From assembly GCA_964057225.1 (NCBI GenBank), contig OZ059897.1:6820001-6884000 (forward strand): a stretch of 64,000 nucleotides of DNA, given 5' to 3'. This document shows, piece by piece, positions 1 to 10,613 of this stretch. Every line of letters starts with the position of its first letter. Position 1 is the stretch's first letter. The DNA comes from Auanema rhodensis (Eukaryota; Nematoda; Chromadorea; Rhabditida; Rhabditidae). The notes beneath the pieces are model-generated. The model saw only the letters and a program-made list of their open reading frames with translations. It did not search any database and was not told where the DNA came from. The position numbers were made by a program, and so were the translations under genes.

Positions 1-1289
1 GGAGAAGTGCGGTAAAACGATCTACGCTAACGCTAAAGTTCTCGAGGCTATTCGTGATCAAGATGTTGAAATAACAGTTTCAGTGCCTAAAGCAAAAGCA
101 AAAGTCGTCGTTCTCGGCAACTCAGGTAATCTTGTTGCATTCTTTTTCTCTCATTTTAACCCGTATTCTCTCTATCTATTGCCAATGTTAGGGGGGGGGC
201 TATAAACGAGAGGGTAGAGACGACACTATTCCTGGAAATAAGACAATTGTGATAGAATATTTCAAGATGACCTAGCACATTGACCAAACATAAGATATAT
301 CTATAATAAGGATCGGCTCATCAATCATTTTTCTGGTTGACCAACAATTTTATGAAATTTTGATTTATTCCTAGCAATCTATGACCAAAAATGACTCTCA
401 CTCTTGTAAAATATTTTTTTTAAATATTCATTATTACAGGAGTTGGAAAGACTTCAATCATATATCGACATCGTTTTGGAGAACGTTCAACTCCATTCAA
501 TGCTACCATCGGTGCTTCTTTCGTGACAACTGATATGTAAGCTGAATGCCAAATATCTGTGAATCCTTCTCATCAGAAATATTTATTACAGAGAAACACC
601 AGGTGAAGAAATGCGTCTTCAAATCTGGGATACTGCTGGGCAGGAGCGGTTCCGTTGCATGGTATGATATCAAGCTCTTTCATGCACAAACTTCATTTTT
701 GTATTTACTTTCAGGTTCCGATGTACATGAGAAATGCAGCTGCAGCAATAATTGTGTTTGACGTCACTAACAGACAATCATTTCTTGATATCGACAAATG
801 GGCTAACGGTAAGAGAAGAGAAATGGGAATAATGCAACTTCAACAACATGTTTTTCAGAATTACAGCGTTGTTGCGGAGATTCTGATCCCGTACTCGTAT
901 TAGTTGGCAATAAGGTAGTTGAAATGCTTGAGTTAAATGATAATCGAGCATGTTTTCAGACTGATTTAGTCGAAAAAAGACAAATTGCTAAAGGAGAAGG
1001 TGTCAACAAAGCTTTGCGTCTTAACGCTAGATATTATGAGATTTCATCTAATAATCATGCTGGTATGTTTTTACCGAATACGCTCAATTCTCAATTGCTG
1101 TTTCTAGTAATTTACATTATTTTTTAAGTTTTCAACGATGTTCTTGAGGATTTGGCGCAGGACGTCCAATCCAGAGGACTAACAAGTGAGCAGCAGCGAG
1201 ACAAGATGATATCACCAAGAATCTCTCCGGAATTGGAAATTATCGGAGATAAACGGGTCAACAAGAGGAGGTGTTGTTCTCTCCTGTAA
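1..1289 (+). CDS. Rab-family small GTPase, 5' end outside window
   Basis: Small GTPase of the Rab type, expected to act in vesicle trafficking. Conceptual splicing of about seven exons gives a continuous G domain. The P-loop GNSGVGKTS spans the first intron (exon 1 ends near 127, exon 2 begins near 441). Switch I contains FNATIGASF, followed by WDTAGQERF near 637-655, IIVFDV near 749-766 and the NKTD guanine motif across the intron at about 916-959. The protein ends in RRCCSLL, so a cysteine pair close to the C-terminus could be prenylated, as is usual for Rabs. The start codon lies before base 1; about 40 residues ahead of the P-loop are visible, longer than the short N-terminus of most Rabs. 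The G5 motif, usually SAK, reads EISSNNH, which is degenerate. I cannot assign a Rab subfamily. Stop codon at 1287-1289. Confidence 0.9.
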
Positions 1290-3117
1290 TAGATAATCTA
1301 TCAGATATTATATAATTTTGATTATTTTTCAGTCTTTTCCCTCTTACTTTAACTATTCAATCTGCCCCATCCATGTTATTCCGCTTTCTCTATCTTTCTT
1401 TACACACTCAAACACTTCTCTCTCTCTTTCTCTCTCTCTCTCTGAATTTCTCCCTAAATACCTACCTGCTTAGCTATATTTATATATTTTCTTCTTCTCA
1501 CACCTTTTGAACTATCCATATTCATGTCTTTCGTCTAATACTTTATTAATAACTTTTTTATATTATTTTTTACAAAGATCTCTACCCAAATCAAACTCAC
1601 CTATTCTTCATACACTGTAGCTTTTAATCTGATTTTGTTCATGTTCTTGTATAATTCAACAACTTTCCAAAATTTTCCATCAAGTAAGTTCAGGTATCCC
1701 CCTCAATATGTGATTTTCAAATTATTTTTCTGGTCGAATTCGCCCATTTCTGTCCATAGAACTGCTGAAATGTTGCCAAAATCTATAACTCAGTCTTTCT
1801 TTTCCACAAATACCAAAACCTAAGCGGGGTTATAACTTTTGTTATCTATATATAGTTTTAAGTTTGTTAGATTGTTTTTGTTAACTGATTTGCTCACTAA
1901 CTATACGTATAGCTTGTGAAATATTCGAAGAAACTATTGGAAATATCCTTCTCCAGCTTGTACGTTCGTGTTTAAGCATATCAGCTGTGTCAGAACTCTA
2001 GCTTAGTTTAGAGATAAATCTAGTTTTTCACCTTCTTTACTTCCAGTGTCTACTTATCCGAGTATTTCGTAGTTGTTCATATGATCATTTTCTACAGTAA
2101 GCTTACTTGCTCTGAACAATGAAATTTTGAAAATCCATACATCTTAGCTATTAGTCAGCTATAGCTCATATACATGTTCTTTTAATTTTTATTTATTTTA
2201 CTATAAAACTTTTATTATATGCAACGCTTTTAACTATCTATTATATATTTAAGAGCTCATGAAAACAGAAAAGAAATGTCAAGATATGAAAATATGAGAT
2301 ATTGAGATGAGATCGACTGGCTTTCATTCAAAATTCAAAATCTTAACATGAAGGTTCACGGATTGGATAGGTAGTTGTGTGCACGACGATGAAAAGCCGT
2401 GTTAGTTGATGTCAATAGCCACTCGAGGTTCAGCATGAATGAGGACAAACAACCTGAACATCTGACCTTTATAATCCTCAAGTTTCATTGGTTCATTTGC
2501 ATAGCTTCGTGAAGAAAAATGCTTCTTTTTCTTTGATTTGTTGTTCTGCCCCAGAAACCTATTTTTAAATTTAACAACTGTTTCCCTATTCCTATGGCAT
2601 AACTAGAAACCATCTGTATAAGTTGTTTCAAATCATGCTGATTGGATGAACTAGCTATTGTAATCCAAAAAGTTAGATTTATAAACATGCGTATGTACAT
2701 TTACCTTTTTCGGAATAGTTCTACCTAAAGATATTTCTGCATAACCTGTAGTAAATCCACTTGTTTCTGGTTGGTAGGGAAGTTACTACCTAGGGGTACA
2801 TCAAGATAATTACATAGGATGGCTAACATAACCGGTTATTCCAGACTACTTTAACAAACTTTTTGAAAAATGACCAGAGAAAGCTTCTTTGAACTACTCT
2901 TGTATTCTTTACTTCCAATTTTTTTCTTTGTTTTTTTATCAATATCCTATTAAGAATGAAGGCATTTTTAGCGATTATCTTTACACTTTCTATGCAATTG
3001 ACATGAAGTTTTATTATATAATATTATTAGAATTATGCTTAGCTAATCAATTTTTGGATATACAGGTAAACAAGAAGTTTATTTTGATACAAAACTTAAT
3101 AAGTAACTTCTATTCAG
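1290..3117. other. Intergenic or 5' region, no secure gene
   Basis: AT-rich sequence with a short CT tract near 1422-1443. An ATG at 2435 directly follows a TTCAG and begins MNEDKQPEHLTFIILK before a possible splice. It could be the first exon of the downstream gene, but I could not connect it with confidence. Otherwise I see no coding signal. Confidence 0.5.
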
Positions 3118-6015
3118 CTTGTTCCTGATTGTGATGAAGAGTTTGGAGCAACTGCAATGTCTCTGTTAAGATCTCATATACCTGACCTCGTGCGATTGGA
3201 GCGCATTAATGCTATTTTATCCTCTTGGTATTGTTTGATTTACATATTTTTCTACAATAATATTATTGTTTATTTCAGTAATAAAGCTATGATTCAGAAA
3301 CTAACTGAAGTTTCCATATTTCTTATGCAAAAAGATGGATTTGATGCCAAACTATTTGAGAGCTTGACCAAGCTGTCCCATGCTGCTTTAGAACAAAAAG
3401 CCAGACAGCTTCAACAAAAGACCTACCAAGCTCCAGATAGTGTTAGACATGTGATAGATTTTATAATTATATTTTTAGTACATTAACTTCAATTTAGATA
3501 ATGAATCAAATAGTTTCTATAAATTTAAATAAATCACTTAGTGGAAATGAGAAGATCTCTTGGATCACTACATCATTAATTGATTTACAGCCTGAACAGA
3601 AGAAAACAATTCAAAGGCTTCTTAATCAAGACATTTTGGTAATTTTGCTATACAAAGATGCCAAATATATTTTTCTTTTGTTTTTTAATAACAGATTTCA
3701 ACAACACCTAGTCCGATCAAGCCGATTATTCGCCCAAGCTTTCCAATCAAAGCTAATTCATCAGAGGAAGAGGATCTAGGAAAACCATCAGCTGTTCGTT
3801 TTGTATATATTTTTTTCTGATGGCCATACTACAAGTGATTAATGATAGATTGTATACTGATTTACGTATTATATATCTTTTTTTTTCAAATCTTGAAGCT
3901 TTACTCAAACCCCTCAAACCCTTTGAACTACTAGCCAATCATTCATTCAAAAATTCGTTACAGATTCATCCAGACGTACCGCCATCTTTCGAAATCAAAA
4001 AGGATACTGATGCTGCTGAAATTGTTTTTGCTACTGCTACCAGAATTCCACCTCGCAACGAAAATACTTCTGAAAGTAAGAAAAATATTATTATGAGGAG
4101 AATAAATTTATTTATTTAATTATAGTGCCAACCAAAAAAGATAGTCCTTTATATGGTGTTTCTAATCAACATATGATACTTCCAACATTGTACAACAAAA
4201 ATGATCCTGGTAGTAGATATATCGACTTAATGACTAAGGTTAATTATAATTAGCATATGCATATTTCACTTATTATTTTTCACGTAACTGCTCAGCCATA
4301 TAGTTCATTTCCATATTAACAATTATAAGAATCGGTTGCATTACCTAATCTATTCATATCATTTTATTCATTTTTATTACTTCTAGAATTCGAAGAATGT
4401 AGAAGAATCTGCAACTTCCCATATGGGAAATTTTGGTACTCCTATACAACCAATTGTACATTCTCAAGGAAGACCACTAACGGTTGGAACATCAATACAA
4501 TCAAAAGTAAACATAGTAAAACAATATAGTATATCAATGATTTTTTATTAAGACGGTTGAAACTGAGTTGCTTAAAGCGAGAAATATGTTATGGAGGGAT
4601 GCTGTTGATTTCTTAGACAGAACTGATGGAATTCCCGATGTATTAAAGAAATTGATTCATACCAGCTTTGTACCTAATGGCGTTCCTGCAGAGTCACAAC
4701 CAATGAACAAGTAAATATTATACATTGTCTTCAATATTAGAAATTATTATTTACAGCCAATCACCTTCGAATACTTTTCCACTTCCATCAGCCGCGTACG
4801 AACAAATAAGAAAATTAAGAGGTAATTCTCTTTTCAAACAAGTATTAGATTAACTTTTTTTTTGCAGAAAGTGATCAAGAAGCAGCGAATCAAAATGCTT
4901 TCCTGCCATCATCTGATGATCCAGGATCTATAGTTCCAGTTAATACATATAAGTCTCTTGATCGCTTTGACACACAAGTTGGTCGTTTTGATAATTCCGG
5001 TCCTTCCAATAGGTAATTTCTCAACATTATAGTAGATTAATCATGAATTGTTCAAGAATTGTACTATCAGCATCACCAGCTCAGCACATTCCTGCTCTTC
5101 CCATGCAAGGCATGGAAATAAATCAAGAACAAACGATATCAAATAAACATCTTCTGCCAACTATAGCCCCACAAACTCCAACTGATCAGATGAAAACCTA
5201 TCCCAATTACAGGTTTTATCATATCAATTCTAATGAGACATTAAACTTATGTTTAGAGAAGGCTTGTTCCCTTTACATGAAAACCATGCCCGACCTACTT
5301 CTCCACAATCTAGAACTATTATTCCAAGAGAGGGTGGGGAAGTACACGCCGATATAAATGATCAAGTAAATGGAAAGGGCAAAGGCTTGTTGATAAAAAT
5401 TCTAAAAACAATAATAATATGAGTATAGGAATGATAATAACGGATCCTGCTCAATACGCCAACGGAGGTACAGTTGTGTTAGAAAATTTCCCCGGTCAAC
5501 CATATAGTACACAACCCAAACCGAAACAAACGATAGGTGACGATTTATCCGAATCTGATCCGATTGGTTCATTACCAATGGGCAGGTGGGCAAACAAATC
5601 TTTTGAATTTTTAAATAAACTATCAAACTCTAGGTCGGACAAAGAATTTCCACGCTATCCACCACCACCCCCATTAGTTTTACCAACCACAACAGTTATA
5701 TCAAGTTAGTACATCAATGATAGGTTCAGAACCTGATGTATCTGGTTTCAGTTATTCAACCAACTAGGCATACAGAGAGTACAGGAGGCATTGATCGTAG
5801 ATTCCCTTATTTTCCAAACATAGGTTTTACTTTCAAATCAATAATGTTAGAAACGATAAGAGTTTTCAGACACGCCAATGAATACAATTCCCGACTTTCG
5901 CCCTTACCGAGGTCCAGAAGAAATTACTGGAAGCCACATAATGCTTCGAGAAATATATAACGTAAAGCATCATGGACAAAACAAATTCGTCAAAATTGAT
6001 TTACTTAATGAATAA
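3118..6015 (+). CDS. Unrecognised multi-exon protein, helical N-terminal part and disordered Ser/Pro-rich remainder
   Basis: I do not recognise this protein. Exons with good splice sites chain from 3118 to the stop at 6013-6015. The first part looks alpha-helical: it reads SLLRSHIPDLVRLERINAIL, then after the intron at about 3226-3279 CNKAMIQKLTEVSIFLMQKD and LFESLTKLSHAALEQKARQL. Later exons are rich in Ser, Pro, Asn and Gln and look disordered, with a polyproline run (RYPPPPPLVLP) near 5655-5685. An exon at 4557-4710 has another helical stretch (TVETELLKARNMLWRDAVDF). The last exon, from about 5870, ends KHHGQNKFVKIDLLNE. The true start is upstream and unresolved; 2435 is one candidate. Between about 5356 and 5400 the frame changes by one base with no plausible intron, so a sequencing error, an unusual exon structure or decay is possible. 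A regulatory or scaffold role is only a guess from composition. Confidence 0.65.
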
Positions 6016-6375
6016 ATATACTACATTTGTATTTACAAAATGTTGGGTCTATGTCGACTGGTACCTGTACCAAATGTGAAAACACTGGGCTCCTCTGTAG
6101 TACTAAACCGTGAAATTCTAGAGTTAGGGGTAGCTCGGATTGTAGCTGTGTAAGGGGTTGAAGCTGAAGAGCAAATCGATGAGTATAAATATTACTTCGA
6201 CAAGATGAAATAATGTTTGGCAAAAAATTTGCAATATATAGCGTGGACATTACATGAACACAAATACTTAAAGCTAGGTTAATATTTCGAGATCTAACAT
6301 ATCGAGCTCTACTTTGACAATGGTAAAGTGGTAGCAACATGAACAATGTACAGAATGACTATGACAATTTTGAAA

Positions 6376-7033
6376 CTAACAGCAATCTGAATCAACTCCA
6401 CTCAATAAAGGAGTCCCAGTGAAGAGAAAATATCCTAAGGCTTCTCCGACAACTACACTGAGAATCAGATTCCCATTAAAAGTCATAACGATCAACATAA
6501 GAACATAAGCAAGTAACGCCTAAATGAAATCAACTGAATGAAAAATAAACATTTTCTATTCAAACTCACTTGTAACCCATATAAAACAGCTTGAAAGACT
6601 CTAAACTTTGAAAATAATCGTTTTGTATATCTGTAAAGCATTATCAGGTGAAAATAATTTCAATTTTTCTTACCCTTGTAACAATGGAGAGAACATAGCA
6701 CTATCTGTTGAAGCTGTTTCAGCCATAGAAGAATTTGAACGAATCGCAGATTGTTCTCTCCTTGCCTGAAACAATAAAAATAATTAACACTATTATATAG
6801 ATAAAAATAACCTTATTATGCGAAACAGCAAGAATTACCCGGAAACCTTTCAAGGCTTCGTACAATAAGCAAAGTAAACAAGTAATAACCATTGAAGCAG
6901 TCATTCCTATAAAGATAATTAATTGAAAACCACTAAAGGATATAAATGTTTTACCCCAGAAAGATCCTGTCTTCCAAAATCGAAATAAAATAATTTCATG
7001 TTCTCCAAAATGTATAATCATATTCATATCCAT
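6376..7033 (-). CDS. Ctr-family high-affinity copper transporter
   Basis: Copper(I) uptake transporter of the Ctr/SLC31 family, a trimeric three-TM membrane protein. Four exons give about 156 residues. The start MDMNM is a Met-rich copper-binding N-terminus. TM1 is GMTASMVITCLLCLLYEAL, followed by a cytosolic loop starting RREQSAIRSNSS. TM2, about residues 110-124, carries the family's MxxxM signature as MLIVM. TM3 carries the GxxxG packing motif as GEALG. The C-terminus ends SDCC, matching the short Cys/His copper-transfer tail of the family. To keep TM2 in frame, the donor after exon 2 must lie after CAAGG (near 6675). Acceptors are TTTCAG, CTTTACAG and CATTTAG. Nematodes carry several short Ctr paralogues, and I cannot say which this is. 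The gene converges with the upstream + strand gene, leaving about 360 bases between the stops. Confidence 0.93.
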
Positions 7034-7378
7034 TATGCTGTGTTAACTAAAAGAAACGTATGCACTAAAACTATAAAAATAAAAAGAAAATCAAGCACAT
7101 GAATAGGAATATATCAAAGAGTGCATAAAAACTACTATGTTTCTTTACACGCGCAGGCTGTTACTTTTCCCGCTGTAAAGTGTACAACATGCGTAAGAGT
7201 TTTTACCTAGACGTCATTGAAAAATGTTTTTAAATATTTTTTAAGTGCTGATTGAAATGTTAATGATTGATGGTTCTGTATAGTTAAATATGATAGTTTT
7301 CATTATGAAAAATATAACTTCTCCATATTAACAAAGGAAATCTTTTATGTTTAGGGTTATGCCAAATCATATTGGATA

Positions 7379-7678
7379 TTAAGCAGAGTAAAGCCAAGTT
7401 CCCCAGATCTCCCATTTATCGTTATATTTATCTCTGTAGTGTGCTTCACTCTTGTTTTTTTTTATAAAATATTTAAACATATATCCCATATTCGCTAATA
7501 ATGACACTAGAGCAGCGAACCGGGTTAAACTAATTCTTGAATGAACAAGCATTTTAGTCCACACGCCAGGTGTTCTTGAAACGACGCCGTAATTTTCTAA
7601 GATTTTCTTTAACTGTTCTTGACAGATTTTCTTTTCAGGATTTCTCAAAATTTTATTTCGTCTATAGACCTTATTCAT
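7379..7678 (-). CDS. Small single-membrane-span protein, possibly mitochondrial
   Basis: Uninterrupted frame of 99 residues starting MNKVYRRNKILRNPEKKICQ and ending KWEIWGTWLYSA. A basic N-terminal half is followed by one hydrophobic segment (RFAALVSLLANMGYMFKYF, about residues 57-75) and a charged, Trp-rich tail. Size and layout suit a small inner-membrane mitochondrial protein, but I recognise no family. The frame extends 27 codons further upstream (ATG at 7759), but that would overlap the first exon of the TCP11 gene on the other strand, so I prefer the ATG at 7678. That ATG is only 16 bases from the divergent ATG at 7695, which is unusually tight. A chance open frame cannot be excluded. 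Confidence 0.5.
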   Translation of the reverse strand: MNKVYRRNKILRNPEKKICQEQLKKILENYGVVSRTPGVWTKMLVHSRISLTRFAALVSLLANMGYMFKYFIKKNKSEAHYRDKYNDKWEIWGTWLYSA

Positions 7679-7682
7679 TTCA

Positions 7683-7694
7683 ATTCTTTTTAGA
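7683..7694 (+). promoter_or_regulatory. Probable trans-splice acceptor before the TCP11 start codon
   Basis: A pyrimidine-rich TTCTTTTTAG ends one base before the ATG at 7695. No upstream coding exon fits it, so it is best read as a spliced-leader acceptor, as is common just 5' of nematode start codons. It supports choosing the ATG at 7695. Confidence 0.5.
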
Positions 7695-9605
7695 ATGTCT
7701 GATAAAGAAGAACAAAAGAATGAAGAAAGTTCTGATACTGTAGTAAACGATTCCTCCAAAAAAAGAAAGCTAAATGAAACTCAACCTGTAAACATACCCT
7801 CTACTTCGCAAGAAGCTGCTCAAATACCTCTTTGGGTTGCTGGTTAGACTTGATTCTTGTTTTATTTTTATTGTATTCTTTGCAGGAGGATCACCTGCTA
7901 AATTTTGTACTCAAAATGAGTTACTCAATATGTCTAAAGAACTGGAAAACCTGGCTCTTGTTCATGAAATAGCTATAGATCCTTCATTTTCAATTCCTGA
8001 AACACCGCAAGATCCTATAAGAAACGCGGTTCAGTATGGTTTTATTTCTAAGGCTCGTTTAAATGTTTATAATTCAGAGACTCCATGAGACGAGCCTTTT
8101 GGGATTTATTACGCGATGATTTAGCCAAAACACCTCCAACATTTGTACATGCTTTTAATTTATTACTTGAAATCAAACAGGTGAGGAATTTCCATTTATT
8201 TCATAATTTATCCCCACATATGTAGATTATATTGTCCGATATATTGACTGAACAACATGTAAGATTAAAGTCGGAAATTGAAATACAATTGAATGAAGGT
8301 TAGAATATTGCTTAACATAGTTTTAATAATCTAGTCTAGATAATCTTCGAAATAAGATGGAACAGGAATGTCTTCTCATTGAACCTATTGCTCAATTTAT
8401 CTTAGAATTTTTAAGTCGTTTATGTTCGCCTGCTCGCGACACAACAATTGAAGCTTTAAGAAAAGAAACAGGAATTGTAGAACTGTTGAGGTATGTTGCT
8501 AATAGAGTTATTTTTACCTAGTTGCTTGTAGGGGTATTATGGAACTATTGGATGTTATGAAAATTGATATGGCTAATTACACCATATCAGTTAATAGAGC
8601 AGCTGTTGAGCAACATAGTGAAAAGTTGGAATTTGATGTTTTCATGAAGATGTTGGAAAAAGCTCCAGGTTTTACACATGGTTTTTTTTGTTTATATCAA
8701 AATCATCTAGATGGCGCTGAACTAACTAAAAAATGGATTGGCAACGCTTTCAAGGAAGTGTTTCCTCCAGAGCCTGATGTTGCTGAAGGCGCAGCTAAAA
8801 GAGAACGAGTTGAAAATGATGATACTGATGAGCTTACGAAGACTACAAGTAATGGCTATGTAACGTAAGTGATGTGGTTGATATATTGATTAGAAACTAA
8901 TTCAATTACAGTTTGATAACCACTGAACATCCATCTCCTTTCCCAGAAACTTTAGCTATTGATAAAAGTCGGCTGAGAGGTTTGGCCGAAAAATATCTAC
9001 AAGTTGCTATTGTAACAACATCTATATTCGTTACTTGCAATATTGCCGGAAAAGATGTTTCCCAAAGTGAAGGATTTAAGCAACAACTCAAATCGAAATT
9101 AGTTATAATAACTAACGATATAGAAGAGAGGTTTCGAATATATTTATCTTCTTTTTGGGCAAAATAGAATTTTAGTACTTTGGGTGATTCCATTGACGCT
9201 ATAGCCGAACAGTGTGTTAAAGAAGTCAAAGAACAAACAGGTAAATTAGGACAAGAGTTTCTTCCTGAACACGAGCAAACTCTACGTGCTCAGTTGAAAT
9301 CTATTAAAGATACTGATCAATCTGTTCGAAAGCTAGTCGGTATGTGTTCACTTTTTATATGATCAAATGTAACTTTCTTTTTTCCAGAAACAAGAATACG
9401 GACTTTTATTGAAGGTGTTCTCCGTGCTCCAACTGCTCCTCAAAGACTTCTACCTGGTCTCTCTGTTGTGCAATCTGAATTATATGCATTTATTTCTAAA
9501 TTCTTGAGAATTTGCTTACATAATAGAAAAACATTTAACAGCTTTTATGCGAAATTGCTGGACGAAGTTAAAAATGACAGGTCTTCTGGTGCTACCTCTG
9601 CCTAA
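7695..9605 (+). CDS. TCP11: TCP11 (T-complex protein 11) family protein
   Basis: Homologue of the TCP11/SOK1 family, proteins linked to cAMP/PKA signalling and sperm function in mammals; the worm role is unknown. About eight exons. A charged N-terminus (MSDKEEQKNEESSD) with a basic KKRK stretch is followed by the family hallmarks in order: ELENLALVHEIAIDPSFSIP, then RRAFWDLLRDDLAKTPPTFV, then an exon (about 8340-8490) with AQFILEFLSRLCSPARD, then MELLDVMKIDMANYTI. The C-terminal half is mostly helical and ends NDRSSGATSA. Two joins are uncertain. The intron near 8034-8080 seems to need an acceptor one step beyond TTCAG to keep frame. The stretch 8668-8713 can be read through or removed as a 46-base intron. 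Stop at 9603-9605. Confidence 0.88.
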
Positions 9606-9659
9606 TAATCTGCCAAGCAGTTCATATCACCTAATAATCTGCTTAGCAGTTTCATATCT
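9601..9659. repeat. Tandem duplication of about 29 bases across the TCP11 stop codon
   Basis: Two adjacent near-identical copies, 9601-9629 and 9630-9659, both beginning CCTAATAATCTG and ending TTCATATC plus one or two bases. They differ by CC versus TT in the middle and one inserted T. The first copy contains the stop codon of the TCP11 gene; the second is in the 3' UTR. Confidence 0.85.
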
Positions 9660-10094
9660 ACCTCAATTATTTATTACATACATTAATAAACTCATTTTAT
9701 TTTTGTTTTGTTTTTGATTTGATATCGTTTACAACGATGTGATATATAAATTTTTATTATGGTGCTAGTGTACAGTATTCCTAACTTTATTTTTGTTCCA
9801 AACATAATTTTTATCTATTGGACAGTTTTTCTAAATTCAAGTTGTGATATCATTGTAATAATTGTTTTTAAAGATATCAAGGCAAAAATTCTGCTTAAGT
9901 TAGAATATAATGTTCAACTTCGAACACCTTTTGAAAACAAAACAAAATAAAGTTTAAGATGGGCATGGTTTTCTAAAAATTTAAGTATTTAAAGCTTAGA
10001 GTTTCCGAAAATTAGACTATATACCGATTCCTAAATTTATTACTTGTCATATTTCTTTGAAACTATTTATGCATGTTCACATATTTATGCTCAG
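9660..10094. other. Intergenic, AT-rich
   Basis: 3' UTR of the TCP11 gene with AATAAA near 9685, then AT-rich sequence. The stretch ends in TTATGCTCAG, which touches the ATG at 10095 and is a probable trans-splice acceptor for the next gene. No other coding signal. Confidence 0.5.
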
Positions 10095-10500
10095 ATGTCT
10101 GCCCCCCGTCATCCAAATGCCGTTGTTATCAACCCTCCCACCCAGACTGTAAGTCCTCTGATCAGATTCGGAAGGTTTGTTTAACGTAGCCATTTTTGGA
10201 TTGATTTTCGCTTCCAGATACACTGCCCTTGGTCTTGGAGTTGCTTATGGATTCATTCGTCTTCGTCAGATCCGTGAATATCACGCTGATATTAGAGAGT
10301 GGGAGCACGAGAAGGCTGTTGCTAAAGCTGCTGAAGCTGCCCAACAGAAGAAATGGTTAGCCAAGGAAGAAATGAAATACCTTATGAAGGTTTGTTCAAA
10401 TCATATAGAGTTATATATGTTTCAAATGTCTTAGGTCGTCAATATTCCATTCGAAGAAGGAGTAGCTCAATTTGGAGTTGAGGAACTCTACCGCGAATAA
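10095..10500 (+). CDS. ATP5ME: Mitochondrial ATP synthase subunit e
   Basis: Small subunit of the membrane (Fo) part of mitochondrial ATP synthase, involved in dimerising the complex in the inner membrane. Three exons give about 105 residues: MSAPRHPNAVV, then FGRYTALGLGVAYGFIRLRQ, then a charged helix (REYHADIREWEHEKAVAKAA) and the tail VNIPFEEGVAQFGVEELYRE. The single N-terminal membrane helix carries the family GxxxG dimerisation motif (GVAYG). Introns are at about 10173-10217 and 10390-10434. The start is fixed by the acceptor immediately before the ATG. Codon choice is less AT-rich than in neighbours, as expected for a highly expressed housekeeping gene. Length and sequence match the nematode orthologue well. 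Confidence 0.95.
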
Positions 10501-10613
10501 ATTTTGTCAATTAGTAGCTTTAGAGTATGTTGTAATTTTAGATAAATAGATAGATTTATTACTAAATATTTTGTGACATGCTATGTACGAGGAAGATAAG
10601 TACAAATTTATAA

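Noticed and set aside
6005-6346. 113-codon open frame on the - strand between the proline-rich gene and the Ctr gene
   Set aside because: It lies in the 3' region between two convergent genes, overlaps the last codons of the + gene, and has no family-like features.
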